A DNA stretch of 64,000 nt from Stratiolaelaps scimitus (Eukaryota > Arthropoda > Arachnida > Mesostigmata > Laelapidae), in the NCBI GenBank assembly GCA_019614645.1, contig JABWDB010000004.1, positions 10,912,001 through 10,976,000 of the forward strand, in the 5' to 3' direction. Below the pieces are notes generated by a model. The model had not been told where the DNA came from, ran no database searches, and was given only the letters and a program-made list of their open reading frames with translations. Shown one piece after another: positions 38,416 to 50,399 of this stretch. Position 1 is the stretch's first letter, and each line of letters opens with the position of its first letter. The translations under genes and the position numbers were made by a program.

Positions 38416-38766
38416 CTGGCAAATTTACGGACTCCTAATAGCAGAGGGGCCGACAGCAGCGATCCTCGGAGTGTGTACTGTTCGTGCGTCATGGCTATGA
38501 GGTTTCTGCCTCCACTGTCCATATTGTTATCGCTTGCTGTGTATGGCTTTCGAGTAGCGCGGTCAAATGTGAAATATTTTTAATACGAGGTGAATTGAAG
38601 TTAAATAGCCTCATTCGCACGGAGTTTCAGTTTTGTTTCAGGCTGGTTAATCATCATCTGCCCTACACATGCGCCACGTGTAAGAACTGAAGGTAGAAAT
38701 ATTTTTTACGATGTTGCCGAGTTTTACATAATTGTACGACGCTGCCGCACGGATGCATGAAAATAC

Positions 38767-38780
38767 GGGGGGGGGGGGGG
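38767..38780. repeat. Poly-G run of 14
   Basis: Fourteen consecutive G. It is unusually long in a window of moderate GC and is a potential G-quadruplex or sequencing-error site. Confidence 0.85.
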
Positions 38781-41248
38781 TGAAACTAACCGAATAGATA
38801 CAGATAACAAATCATCTGAATCACTGAAATGCGTGCGTTTTCATCCCGTTCGAGTAATTACAACCATAATTTTGATGGAGAATTTTTTCATTGACCTACG
38901 TCCACGGTACAGTATTAGTCACTATGCTTGATACGGGGTGGTACTGTCGCATTATACTGGTATCGTCTAGCTTGTTCAATAGCAATATGCATCTCGCGTG
39001 AGACATCCTGTTTATGTGGCGGTCCGCTAACTGGTTCGGAATTTAGATGGATACCTTTTTGGATACAGCGGAGAAGGACGTACATGCGTTAGATAGATAG
39101 GCCCGTTTACAAATTGAGTCCAATATAGAGGCGGATTAGTTTATACGGCCGCTTGTTCGCCACTCGTATTTTGGTAATTCCGTATGCTCACTAATAGGTT
39201 GCTATTCTGAAGCACGGACATGAGAAGGACTCAAGTCCCATCCACTTCTCGAATAATAGCAGGACCTCGACAGAAAATGTGCTAGATATTTACAAAGTTC
39301 TTAGAATAGAAGCAGCACTCGGCGACCTCCATCCCCTGGACCGGCGGTGGGACTAATGGAACGACAATTGCACGGAAATGCAAAAACTCAGCAACACACG
39401 AACGCTCACTCCGTCCTGCTAATTCCTCCTTCCTGAAAACTCCGCCACAGGCGATTCGCATAGCCTTCCGGTATGTTATTTCGTGAGAGCCACATATGCT
39501 ACACTTGCTGCTTGGGTTGCGGCCGTTGTACATTTGGATACACTCGTTTGTACGATATGAAACTCTTGTCGCTAAATAGGTGCATTGCTTTCTGTGGGGG
39601 CGGGGTGTTATCCCTATATCTAGAGTTATATACCAGTTCTATTAATGATGGGGACACACTAATGAATGATAATGGGACCTTTATAGGTTCTAGAAGCTCA
39701 CGATACTAAATTAGGCAATAAGTCAAAGGTGAACTCTATTTAGGGCTTTTGCGACGATTGCATGAAGATTTGACAATAAGATGTAAGAATATGCCACATC
39801 CAATGTCACGCAGCACGACCACAGGAGCGTTACATTATATGCACACGTTGAAGCCAGCGTTGTAAACTGAGAAGGTTGCCTTTGGAGAGATAACGTTCGA
39901 TGGTACATGCCGAAAGTTGTACCAAAAATATATATCGAAACTCTGCTAAACTAACACACATTTTCAGACAGCTCGACACATAGAGAATTAAGGAAGAAGA
40001 ATCTTTTGGATTATGGAAAACCTGGCACATAATAACAATGGCCTGTTCTGGGTCGCGCCGGTCAGACATATCCAATGACAAAACGATCAGGGTCGCTGTG
40101 TTGCGTATGACATTATTTTGATGATGTCAGGACTTGGGCCCATTCGTTTTGCAAATGACATAGACTACAATATACACTGTTATATGTCAATCAATCAGTC
40201 AATCCATACATCCGATGGCTTATAAATCAATTACTAATGGAACATTCGACGTATAGACGAGAACATCCTGTAAAGGAGAGCGCATTCTCTGCACTGAAAG
40301 ACGATTGAGGCCTGAAAGTAAATCTACTATTATGTTTAGACAACGGACGGAGTATTCCTTAAATACATTTTCGGAGACAACGTCGTTCAGGGGCCTGATT
40401 ATTTCGCTGCCACTTTTTTTTTTCAAGAAATATAATCAACACGTAAGTTCACGGGCGTACAAGTTGTTGCAGGTCAGGTGGACACTCGACGCGGGAGTTG
40501 CTTGCAAGCGTTTACAGCAAAAGCCATAAATCTCTAACTCTGTACTCGGGTATTGATGGAGCGGGCGAGCGAGCACCACGAGCGGTCATCACGGGGATGC
40601 ACGAACTCATTGATTGATAGATCCATACTAGCTGTCCATCCAAAGTCTCGTTACACATTCTCGTAGTAGTGATAGCAGTGCTTAGTTTACCTCCTCAAAC
40701 GGCTGAATTTTGCAGGCGATATGGTAAGTACATCTTTTCAAGCGAGCTACATACGTCATCACCGCTTCGAGTACCGCGCGGACAGCCACCGCCGTCCCCG
40801 CCAACGCAGCACAACCAGCACCAGTAGTTGCCGTCACAACCGAGTATCGCGCATGGCCCTCGGGGACCTCGTTGTGCCTCCTTATCTCCTTTTCAATATC
40901 GTTGATGGACGGTGCGATCTAGAGCCCGCTGATGGGATATTCTGAGCAGCAGGGCTCAGACTCTATGGCCCCTAGCCCCCGTTCGCCGGCAGCCGCATCC
41001 GCCTGCATTCGCCGGCGAAGCCTTCAAAGTTCTACGGCGGCACATTCTCCACCAGAGGGCCAGTAAAATTCTGTCCGATTAGGCGAACTATGCAGCTGAT
41101 CAGTAGTCAGTGATCGACGAAACTCAGGGATGCAAAGCAGAAATCACAACCAGACAACGGTGTGCTCTATGTTCGGGACGTCTTTCTATAAATGTTTGTG
41201 CAACACCCAGTGGATTATTGCTAATATCCTATACATATGACAACCGGT

Positions 41249-41301
41249 AGTATATCGGTACACTTTCCTCCTCTAAAAAAAAAAAAAGTATATCGGTACA
41301 C
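41249..41301 (+). mobile_element. A-tailed micro-insertion with 15-bp target-site duplication
   Basis: AGTATATCGGTACAC occurs at 41249-41263 and again at 41287-41301. Between the copies lie 23 nt, TTTCCTCCTCT plus 12 A. A perfect direct repeat abutting a poly-A end is the signature of target-primed reverse transcription, here of a very short fragment, or of a very 5'-truncated element. Confidence 0.6.
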
Positions 41302-42051
41302 ACGATGGCGAGGAAGAAACGGTGTGCATTGTTGTGTATTTTCATTGAGAAAGATTTCATCGGCAAGCGCCGTATGAACACACTGAGAATATGTATGTAT
41401 ATTATATAATGCATGTTTTAATACACTGAGAGCTCTCTTTCGGCTACAGACACTGACACAATATCGAGTGCCTCATTGTTTTTAATACAAAGTCACATAT
41501 TCTGGTTGTCGCATGAGAGTGATTAGCAGTTGTGCGGTGATATATGGCACAGGGGCGGAAGAAAGAAACCACATCGAAAGCCAATTCGTGGCAAAAAACA
41601 AACCCGCACGAATGGCTGGAGCCCAAGGACATAATTGGACCTAGCGAGATAGGATTGGACAAATTGGAATTCCGTATAAACAGGCTTCAGTGCGAGGATT
41701 TACTGAACCAGGTCAGTGAATCGACTTTCGCAACATCTGAAGTTCTTGACACAAATCACAGCAAGCAATCCTATATCATCTCCAGTAATTCACTAAACTT
41801 GATCATTTCTATAATAACTTATGGATGCGAGGAATACGAGTTAAACTAATACTATGTCTACTACCGACATTAGCAGTTACGATTACTGGCGCGCGTGCCC
41901 GCACTTAATGTAATCCTGTTTTTTCAGAGAAGCGATTGTCCCATCGTATCGTTCAGCTGGCAAGTTTTATCACGTGTTTGCCGCAATAGGACGTCTTAGT
42001 GCTAGAAGTGCTTATAAATAGTAGGAACTGAACAGAGTGTAGACAAAATAG

Positions 42052-42381
42052 TTGCCCTCCGATGAACGCTACAAACCAGGCGTTCCACCTCGACGCTCCG
42101 CGAGGACTGCGCAGAGAAGTAAAGCACTACAGAGACGTTACCCTCACCGAGCCAAGCCGGTGGCTGCCAGCGAAGCAGCCACCCATGAAAGGTTGCTATT
42201 ACTCCATTCTGAGGCGACGCGAAGAACAGTACCGGTAGTTCGCAAACGCCAAGTCGCCAATCGGGAGACTGCCCTGGATACCCTCGAGAAGCCACTTGTA
42301 CCCGTCACAATTCAGGAGCGGGACACGAACGCGTACCTGAACGTGCACGTGTGTGTGTGTGTGGTTGGTTGGTATAGCTAG
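42052..42381 (+). CDS. Candidate exon, basic, unidentified
   Basis: After acceptor ACAAAATAG| the frame reads LPSDERYKPGVPPRRSARTA, KALQRRYPHRAKPVAASEAA, TALDTLEKPLVPVTIQERDT. The sequence is coding-like until it runs into a GT-repeat at about 42345, so the true exon end is probably one of the GT sites near 42330-42345. The family is unknown. Confidence 0.28.
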   Translation: MPSDERYKPGVPPRRSARTAQRSKALQRRYPHRAKPVAASEAATHERLLLLHSEATRRTVPVVRKRQVANRETALDTLEKPLVPVTIQERDTNAYLNVHVCVCVVGWYS

Positions 42382-42514
42382 GACGCTCTACTAGGATTCA
42401 ACCGGCAGTGTAGCGGGATTCAGGGTTCTGGAAGCCGCGAGAGAGTCGAAGCCCCGCTCACTCGCCTGGCAGTGTCTCTTCGTTCATCTGTCTGTCTCTG
42501 TGTCGGCGCCTCTG

Positions 42515-42801
42515 TGCGCGTATATACAGTAAAACTAATTAAAGTCGAAAGAGTCGCAGTGCCAGCTGCGACTCCACTACCTCGTTCTAACCTGACCAGC
42601 TCCAAGGCTATACGCTGGAATTGTTTCGACGGGAATTCAGGCGTCAGAAGCGTTGCAGAGGTAGGCCAAGCAATGCCAGTAATTGAGCTCTTAGGAGGTA
42701 ACGACGCCTACGATAACAACAACAACAACAACAACAAAATTGAGGTAACAGTTCGTTCCGACTTTCTCGTGCGTAGCAACCTCGCGAGACTACAAACGTA
42801 A
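42515..42801 (+). CDS. Candidate exon with Asn run encoded by (AAC)n
   Basis: The plus frame reads VYTVKLIKVERVAVPAATPL, KAIRWNCFDGNSGVRSVAEV, AMPVIELLGGNDAYD, then seven Asn from an (AAC)n microsatellite and KIEVTVRSDFLVRSNL to a stop. It lies 130 bp after the previous candidate on the same strand and may belong to the same gene. GCAGAG|GTAGGC is a possible internal donor. Confidence 0.25.
42715..42738. repeat. (AAC)n microsatellite
   Basis: About eight AAC units, in frame within the candidate exon at 42515-42801. Confidence 0.85.
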
Positions 42802-44450
42802 ACGATCATCCTCCGTCCAATCGTTAAACAAACGCCTACACTTCGAGCCATAACGTACAACATAACGCAAGTGATATAGAGAGCAGCCGTGGAAGTGCCT
42901 TTCCGTCTGCTTGGCGTTCGTGTTCGATGGGGCGCGATGCTCGATAGAGGTGTTCAACCCTTGATGACGCCTGTCTGACTTGTCACCCGACAGCGATTGT
43001 AGACCGATAGATGAATGAGCTTCGGCCTCTTCCGGCCGGCTAGTCAAGTAGGACGGGCGAAGTCATTTCTTTACGTGAACCTCGAGGGCACTATTCGCCT
43101 GGCCGGGGCCTCACCACCAATGGCGACACTCGCTGTGACATCGCCAAGCACGCTGTTAAACGTTCTAGAGCGGAATGTTTAACAGCGTGCTTGGCGTTCA
43201 TCTGTTGAAGACACCGCGGCGAGCGGGGGCAGAACAGTGTGCGTATTATCAAAATCAGCGTTAGTTATTTTGCATAAATTGTTGATTCATGCGTTGTGGA
43301 TTCATGGCCGCTACCTGCATGGTGGATGATGGGTTCGATATGGTGAAACTTCGTTATATAGTAGCTGGTGTAACAGCATATACCAAGTTTAGCTTGCCCT
43401 ACAACTTTGCAAGGTAACATGTGTTCCACGAGTTTAGCATTCAGTTGGGCATGTGTAACATGGCTCCGAAATGCTTCAATGCAAAGCAATCATTCTCTCT
43501 CTCTCTGTCTCCTTTGTTACTCCACAAGGGAGCACACTAATGATTGATGTGCTCATGAACGCGTTGTAATCCCATCGGTGTAAGTGACTCGTCCATATCA
43601 TAAATAAGGGAGAGCAGCTTTGAGCCACACACGCGAGACAGAGTGTGAAATTAAGACGCAGAACACGTAAAAGCAACCTGCTGGCACGTTTTTTCTGTCT
43701 CGATTCATTAGCAGCTGATCTTCCTCACGAGTAACCATTTGGCAAGTGTTTAACTTTGCCGCCCTCTGGCCTCGTCACCGCTGGCGCTTCAGTGCGTTTC
43801 GTCGTGCCCTTTAATCGGCTATGTGGTCCACGGCTTCCGCTTCTCGTAACCGCCTACTTTGCTTCATCTGTCCGTGTGATTCCTCGAACATGAGCACACA
43901 AGGCTCGCACTGGCCTCGCTATCTCCTTAGGCCTTTAGTCCTTATTCCCTAGCACTGCTCGAGTGCATCTGGCAGTAAGCATGAACATGGTTAGCGAACT
44001 GCTCGCTGATTGCCAACCGCTTACATGAGCGTTACGCGCTGCTCGCGGCGCATCTTGCGAGGTGTGCCTCTCAGCGCCGGTCTTTGGGGAAGCGCAGACA
44101 AGTGTGTGCGGTAGCGAGATGGCTCTAGCTGGCGCCGCTTTTATGTACACGTCGTACTTATTGTTAGAAGAACAACAGACGTGGAAGCTGTCCGCTGGTG
44201 CCACAGCTTGCACGACCGAGGAGGGTATTGGTAACCCCCACATATAAGGCCTCCTCTAGCGTAGGACAGGAGGACAGACGCCACGATGCAGCCAGACAGC
44301 TAATGAGGATTTTTGCTTGACTCCCTCAGCTCTACCGGATCACCGACATGTGCTGCCGCGCCGCGGCACGTTCCTGCCATCATGCAGCCAGCCCCTCCAG
44401 CTTTCACACAGCTTCTTTTTTTCTTACACTTTGTATCCCTCTTGCCAAAG
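42802..44450. other. No gene recognised apart from the hairpin
   Basis: No coding-like frame with splice support. The hairpin at 43.14 kb is the main feature. Confidence 0.4.
43142..43196 (+). ncRNA. Long perfect hairpin (25-bp stem, 5-nt loop)
   Basis: CGCCAAGCACGCTGTTAAAC at 43142-43161 is exactly the reverse complement of 43177-43196. The inner five positions also pair on the plus-strand RNA (G-U, U-A, U-A, C-G, U-G), leaving a loop AGAGC. This could be a microRNA-type foldback, a cruciform, or a short MITE-like palindrome. No TSD is visible and no family is recognised. Confidence 0.45.
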
Positions 44451-44675
44451 TTCACTCTTCTAAAAGGCCGCAAGACTGGCAAATTTCTCTACCGTGTTTG
44501 TGCCGCGGCCTCAACAGACGACCGTACGCACGTTGCTGGCCTTCGTGCGGAGCTGCAGCTGCCGCTCTTGAACACCAAGACCGCTTCCCCTCAATCGAAA
44601 GTCTTCGAGAGGTCTCCTATCGAGTATCCTGTGGGAGAGGCAGAGTTTTCAGGTTCAGTGTTCCTTCAACTATAG
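44451..44675 (+). CDS. Candidate terminal exon, unidentified
   Basis: A long pyrimidine tract ending CTTGCCAAAG| precedes an open frame: FTLLKGRKTGKFLYRVCAAA, STDDRTHVAGLRAELQLPLL, SKVFERSPIEYPVGEAEFSG, then a stop at 44675. A second acceptor, TCTAAAAG|GC, lies 16 nt downstream. Codons are coding-like. The family is unknown. Confidence 0.32.
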   Translation, partial: FTLLKGRKTGKFLYRVCAAASTDDRTHVAGLRAELQLPLLNTKTASPQSKVFERSPIEYPVGEAEFSGSVFLQL

Positions 44676-45660
44676 TGCCGGACACACAATCATACACGTC
44701 TACAGGCACACGGTACTGTCGGGGGAGGAAATTGAAAATTGTCTGCGGCGGAGTAAGTGGCGCCCGGTGGTGAGCAAAAACGTTTATTAGAAACCCCTAG
44801 ATAGCGTTGTTGAACTAATTGATCGGGGACAACTGTTGCTAACTGACCACATTGAGGTGACCATATCCCTAGGCGCGCTCTAGTGGCTAGCCTATAGTGT
44901 CTTCCCTGTCCAGCACTCCAGTTGACGAGATCCCTCATGGGGCGCCATATGTTTTTATAATCTGCAGCCAGGTGGAGACAAGTGCCGGTGAACGATGAAC
45001 GTGTAACTTATTAGCCGGTTTATAGAATTACAGTCTACAGTGAACCATGAAGGGCCATAAAACAATGTAACGCACCATTTCTCTTGCACACGCCAGACTC
45101 GCAACTAAGAGAAAGCACTTTTTAGTTCAAACAAATAATAGCGATGCTATTTGCCGCATTGACCGACAACCAAAATAATCAAGCTCACATTTCTCTAAAG
45201 TGCGTCACTCTGAAGGCAGAAATTTGTATACGAATGAAACACGGTTAACCGTCCTGGGCGAGTAATTCGTTTAGCTAGGCATTTGGACAGCGAACGAACC
45301 TCCTAAGCACCGGGTGGTGGCCGCCCATCAGCAAATATGGACTACTATCTTCATGTCATAATAGTTGGCAGTGAAATTTCACACTGTGTCCTATCTACCT
45401 TGCGGTCAACCTTATCAACCGTTGTTAGAGCTCGTGGAGCTAAAACAACCCGCCTCGATACGGTGCCTCGTAGGTGCGGTAGCAATTTCCCGGTGTACGA
45501 TAGCAAATATCAGATAGAATGGTTAAACACTAGTTATTGACTCCCGGGTAGAACAACGAGGACGATGGTTTCATGGCACACTGCAAGTAGGTACTTGAAA
45601 CACGGCGTGCTTACATAATTGTGCATATCTATACGTCATAATATCTTCCCCGATCTGCAG

Positions 45661-45666
45661 TATATA

Positions 45667-45697
<31 letters not shown>

Positions 45698-45698
45698 G
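45661..45698. repeat. (TA)n microsatellite
   Basis: A TA tract with one phase slip (ATTA). Confidence 0.9.
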
Positions 45699-46189
45699 TG
45701 TAAAGACGAAGGGAATTCAGAGGTTGAATTGTATGACTACCCACGAAGTGTTGGTAAGTAGTAATTTATTTTTTCCCGAAACAGCTACTTGGAACTATAT
45801 ACCTATTTAGCTTACCAGGCAATTGGAATTCGTACTTACCACAAGCTTCATTAATGTTAATGAGTATGCACATTAGACTGTGTAGCATTCGTAATTGTGT
45901 AGCTTACAAGTAGGTAGGCAACCTGTCGAATATGAAGAACTATTACAGACTTCGCTACATGGAGTTCGCGCAGGCAAGATACTGAATATTGTTATGACTA
46001 CAGTCAACGACACAGACCCTCCTGATATATAATAGAAACCGTCAAATAAAGAGACTCAACACGGAGTGGAGATCCGCAGTCAGGAATGCTACACAACCTT
46101 TTATGTTTGTTGTTTGCTTGCTTGATCTGACTTCTCTAGTTATCAAAACCACAACATTACACAATGGCATAGTTGCGGTGCAATATATT

Positions 46190-46214
46190 TATATGTATAT
46201 ATATATATATATAT
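46190..46214. repeat. (TA)n microsatellite
   Basis: A TA tract preceded by TATGTA. Confidence 0.85.
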
Positions 46215-46483
46215 GAATTGTTGCTGAATTGGGTATGTGAATTAGGCACTACAGCAACGTTACTCGTTGCAGAGACGTCCTTATGTACAAATACAGCGTT
46301 GCATGTAGGTCTACCAAAAGGTCTAGCAAATGATTGTTTTCTCATTCATTTTTCAGTTTTCATTAATGTTGTGTATTAGGCGCACGGTTAGCGTCCACCT
46401 TCTAGCCATAGTCTTCTTCACTCAACGCTGTCAAGCAGTGGTCATGGTGAACTGCAGTCTTCGAATGGCTTGCAGATTTATGA

Positions 46484-46535
46484 CATCCCCAAGTCTCGAG
46501 CCTAGAGTCTACTAACTATTACACTATGTAGGAGA
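46484..46535 (-). repeat. Degenerate tRNA-like A/B box pair
   Basis: The minus strand reads ATAGTGTAATAGTTAGTAG and then CTCTAGGCTCGAGAC, resembling a Pol III A box (TAGTGTAGTGGTTAGC type) followed by a B box with a shortened middle. It is probably a SINE relic. Confidence 0.28.
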
Positions 46536-48361
46536 CAGCTGGCTCACTGCGCAGCTCAATGAAGCCGTCGGGACAGCGCACTCCCGAGTGTACAGCAGCG
46601 ACCTCCGGAAAGGGACCTAGATCAAACGGAAAGGGGTCGCGAGACAGAAACCCGAAGCGGGCCGGCATCTGGCATGGCATGACATTTCACCACAGCTGAA
46701 GTGGATGGCGGCCTTTAGGCTGGAGCTCGAGAGTTCTTGTCTTGCTAATTAAAACTTTGCCTTCGAGATGACGCCCGCAAGGCTGAATTCAAGGCCTGGC
46801 ACCCTGAACTAGGACGACGCATGGCTAGAATTCAGATATAGAGCGGTGAAATCCACTACTCGAGGCGTCGACACTCGACTTCCATTCGCGCTCACGGCTG
46901 AGAGCGTCTACTCCAACACTCTATACTAAGACACACACACACATACACAGCATTACAGCGCAGCATTCTGCATGGCTCGAAATTACAAATACGGAATACG
47001 GACACGACTGAATTGGCACAAATTACCATTTTCGAACATCTTCGAAACAGGATTCGGCAGCTTCGTCGGGTCGTCGTTTGCGTGTCCATACTGGAAACTT
47101 TCCCGACTTTTACTTCGATGCGTACGTTAAGCAATATTGGCTCATTTGGCTAATGGGACAGGCTCCTTCGTTTAATGAAGTTTTCCTTGAATCTCTTGCG
47201 GAACCGACGTTCGTTCTCTTTAAATTATATTAATCTACATATAATCAGTTGGATTAGCGGAGAGTATCATTTCGATCTTAAGACAACGTTGAATCGACTC
47301 CGAATCACGTTGTCATATTGTGCTATGTCTACTTCTAACATTTATGAACATATTCACGCAGTTTCAACTCCTGTCGTGGGCTCCGGATAGTGTGGACTTT
47401 TTTGTTCCCGACATGTCTCGTAATAATGTCATACGGATAAGTGCTGAGAAGTGTCTGATGTGAGAAGGACTGGTGGCCTTCGGTCGTACCTGTTGTAAGT
47501 CACCTACGGTACGCTGTTAGATTCTATGACTCATATAATACATTGACTTACGGAGAGCAGCCGTGAACTGGCCACCTTGTGCTCGACAAGCTCCTGTCAG
47601 GAGTTCGTGGTGAAGTGAAACAGTAGTATTCGATAGGCGCTGGCCAGCTTAAGTCACCCGCAACGCTGGCTTGTAAGTGCAACTTGTAGTGCCAATGATT
47701 TAGACAGTGTCTTTTGTCTGCTTTTGCGCGCACCGCCCAACAAAAGCAAATGACAGATGCCATCTCTGTCCTTCACACACCGAAGGCACGCGGAGCGCCT
47801 AGCTGAGCCTTACGTACATGGGTCGTGTCGGTTTTGGCTCCAGACCTCCGAGAGGACACCGGATTCACTCTGTCGTTGTTCGACAGGGGACAATTGGGAG
47901 ACCAACAACAACAACGGCGGCGGCAGGGGGGAACGACACCGTTTGGCTATCCTCCATTAAACACTGTCTTCCTATAGCACTACCTGCAGGATGCTGGAGG
48001 GGCGTACGGCGACGGAGCCCCATATGGGCGTCCTGTTGCGATACCAACTACTGTACATGTCGTAGTCATTGGCCAGTGCAGCCGGCAGAACCGGTAGAAC
48101 AACTGTTGTATTGTCCGCTGCTGTCGTTTATCACGCCTTATCTGATGCCGTCGCCCTCTCCCACTGGCAGGACTGACGCCCTTTGTGATGTCTTCCCTAG
48201 AAGCTGCTCCCCGGCTGACGTTCGCCTGGAGAACTCCCGTCGACCCTATGTCCTTGGACGTGGGGACGTAGCAGAGATCCTACGCGAACAGATCTAGCGC
48301 CTGGTCAATCCACCCTTTGTATATGTATCTAGATAGGCTATCGACTGTGTGGGCAATACAG

Positions 48362-48713
48362 CACACGGACGCGGATGCGTGGGACAACCAAGCGAGAGTG
48401 AGTGCAGATGGACGAGCGACCAACGGGCCCGCTGGCTACGCGTCAAGCGGGAAACGGACAACACACACGTGGATTGTCTCAGACAATAGCTTACAAAATG
48501 GATCGGGAGGGGGTATCCATACGATAGCGCCTTCGTTCTTGTCGTACGACCGTTGCCTACTCCGGACCACCGTGGTAGTTACGACGGTCATCGCTGGAGC
48601 TGATTTACCTTCTTCGAACGATAGAATTTGGCGGGCGCTTGTGGCTGAGGTACGGTCGGTAGACGAGCGGGCAACGAAGCCAAAATGTGACGCCGGCAAA
48701 GCGAATCAGGAAG
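48362..48713 (+). CDS. Candidate 352-nt exon, unidentified
   Basis: After acceptor GGGCAATACAG| the frame is strongly coding-like: HTDADAWDNQARVSADGRAT, GKRTTHTWIVSDNSLQNGSG, TTVVVTTVIAGADLPSSNDR, ALVAEVRSVDERATKPKCDA. It reaches donor GGAAG|GTGTGT (phase 0 in, phase 1 out). Without splicing the frame continues to a stop at 48835. It has the best codon periodicity of the unidentified plus-strand frames. No known domain. Confidence 0.38.
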
Positions 48714-49193
48714 GTGTGTACCGACCGCCGTTGTGCTATTGCCTTTGTGCAAAGCCATCTGTCTGCTATTCTGCCCCATTGGACGCCAGAACCACTGAAA
48801 CGAGGACCTTGAGAAGGAAATTGACTCTGAAATAACTGGCCAGTGCGTTGGCCGTAGCTATAACACTAGGCCACTTCAATTGTTTTTTTTAACCTGGTAG
48901 ACAAACATTGAAAATGACCATTTTCAATTTTTGATGAAGACGAATTGTCAACTGAACGAGTAAGCGCCTGCCTTTCTGCACACGCGTTTTGTGTGAATCG
49001 CTAACAAACATGTTGCTATTAGGACAATTGCTGACATTCATGTTCAGCGTTTCGCTGTATCAGTCAGGAGAAATCAGCGGAATAGACATTTCACCACAGT
49101 GTGGTTCACAACTCCCAATTTGTATCATAAATAGAATATGTTCCTTGCCCCAAAATATGGTGAAACCAGCGATCACGCCTAGTTTCTCTATTC

Positions 49194-49507
49194 TCACCAG
49201 AAAGTCGTGTATAATGTCCTCCGTAACTCATGGCATGAGGAGGCGAAGGCTCTTGCGACAAGTGCTCCCCCATTGCGGTATCCTACTGCGTTCCGTCCTC
49301 TAAGAATGCGTCTGACCACATAGCCAACTCTTCTATCTGTGTCTGCAGCAGATGACGTACACGTGGGCACCGGCAGCGGATGGCCGTATGCCACACATTA
49401 CCCTGTAGAGTTATTGTCCGACCCATTCGGCCGGTGTCCAGCTTAGACGGTGCTTCGCGGGAACCCTTGCTGACCATTTTCCCGATCTCGTAACGGGGCT
49501 CTTTGAG
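49194..49507 (-). CDS. Candidate gene end, one or two exons, unidentified
   Basis: Acceptor CTATAATAG| opens 49402-49507 (106 nt): LKEPRYEIGKMVSKGSREAP, SKLDTGRMGRTITLQ. Two endings are possible. With a 59-nt intron (CAGG|GTAATG to GCTGCAG|) the next exon 49194-49342 is in phase and reads DTDRRVGYVVRRILRGRNAV to a stop. Without splicing it continues GNVWHTAIRCRCPRVRHLLQ, TQIEELAMWSDAFLEDGTQ to a stop at 49283. I cannot choose between them. Confidence 0.33.
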
Positions 49508-50399
49508 CTATTATAGTAGCATCATGCAGGAGAGCACAAGACCATTGCTTTTCTTCAAAGCCAAAGTATTCCCTAATAGTTCGCTAAGCTTAGATTGGGT
49601 ACGGTATTATATTATATATATATATATTAATATAATACTACGCATTGATCAAAGCCCCTCAACGGATCAAAATAAAATTCTGTAAAAGACGAACGCGTAT
49701 TCATTCAGCTATAGTTTTGTTAGTGGTCAGTACACATCAGGCCTCCGAAATACAACAATCGCGTTGTTTTTTTATCTCGTTGATACCAGCTGGAGTTATA
49801 CGCGGGAGTAGCTCTGTATGACGCAGAGTTGACGCCAACTTTCATCTGGTTTGCCTGATCCATTGTCTGCCTATATTCTCACTGCACGGCAGTGTATGCT
49901 TATGAACGTAGATAAAGCATAACAAACATACTGTGACGGACTGTGTAATGCACCAGAACACAAGCGAAGTTACTATTCAAATACAGGAAAAAAACCGGTC
50001 AAGATTACACATGCTGATATGACGCGTTATTGTGCCCGGCATCCGACTAGATGTATGAGGTGCCCGTGCCCTTGTTTACGGGCAGTGTGAAAGTTGAAAC
50101 AATAGATCTCAGTGGACGCCACTTTATCGTCCGCGTTCTCCCTTTTGTCTTAGTCCCCATTAACGTCTCCCATTCCCTTTCGCTCGAGTCGTTGTCGTAA
50201 TGGTGAATACGCATATCAATGTTTTACGGGAAGTTCATTAAGGAGTACAGTATTCACGGTCGAACGAGCAAAGAACGCTGACTGTAAGCGAGTCAGAGAG
50301 AGAGATTACCTTCCCCTATCTGTCTGCTCTATCACCGCGAGGATGCTCCCGGCTTGAGTTGCGATCCTTTTCTCTCTGTCGGCTTTGTCCATGGAACGA

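Larger units (their letters stand above)
38416..42051. other. No gene recognised
   Basis: Holds the poly-G run and the A-tailed micro-insertion. Near 40720 a strong donor GATATG|GTAAGT follows an ATG, and an Ala/Thr-rich frame lies at 40760-40920, but no gene could be assembled. Confidence 0.4.
44676..48361. other. No gene recognised
   Basis: AT-rich, with two (TA)n tracts and a SINE-like relic at 46.5 kb. The 159-codon plus frame at 47818-48297 is GC-rich and Cys/Arg/Pro-rich without clear splice sites. Confidence 0.35.
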
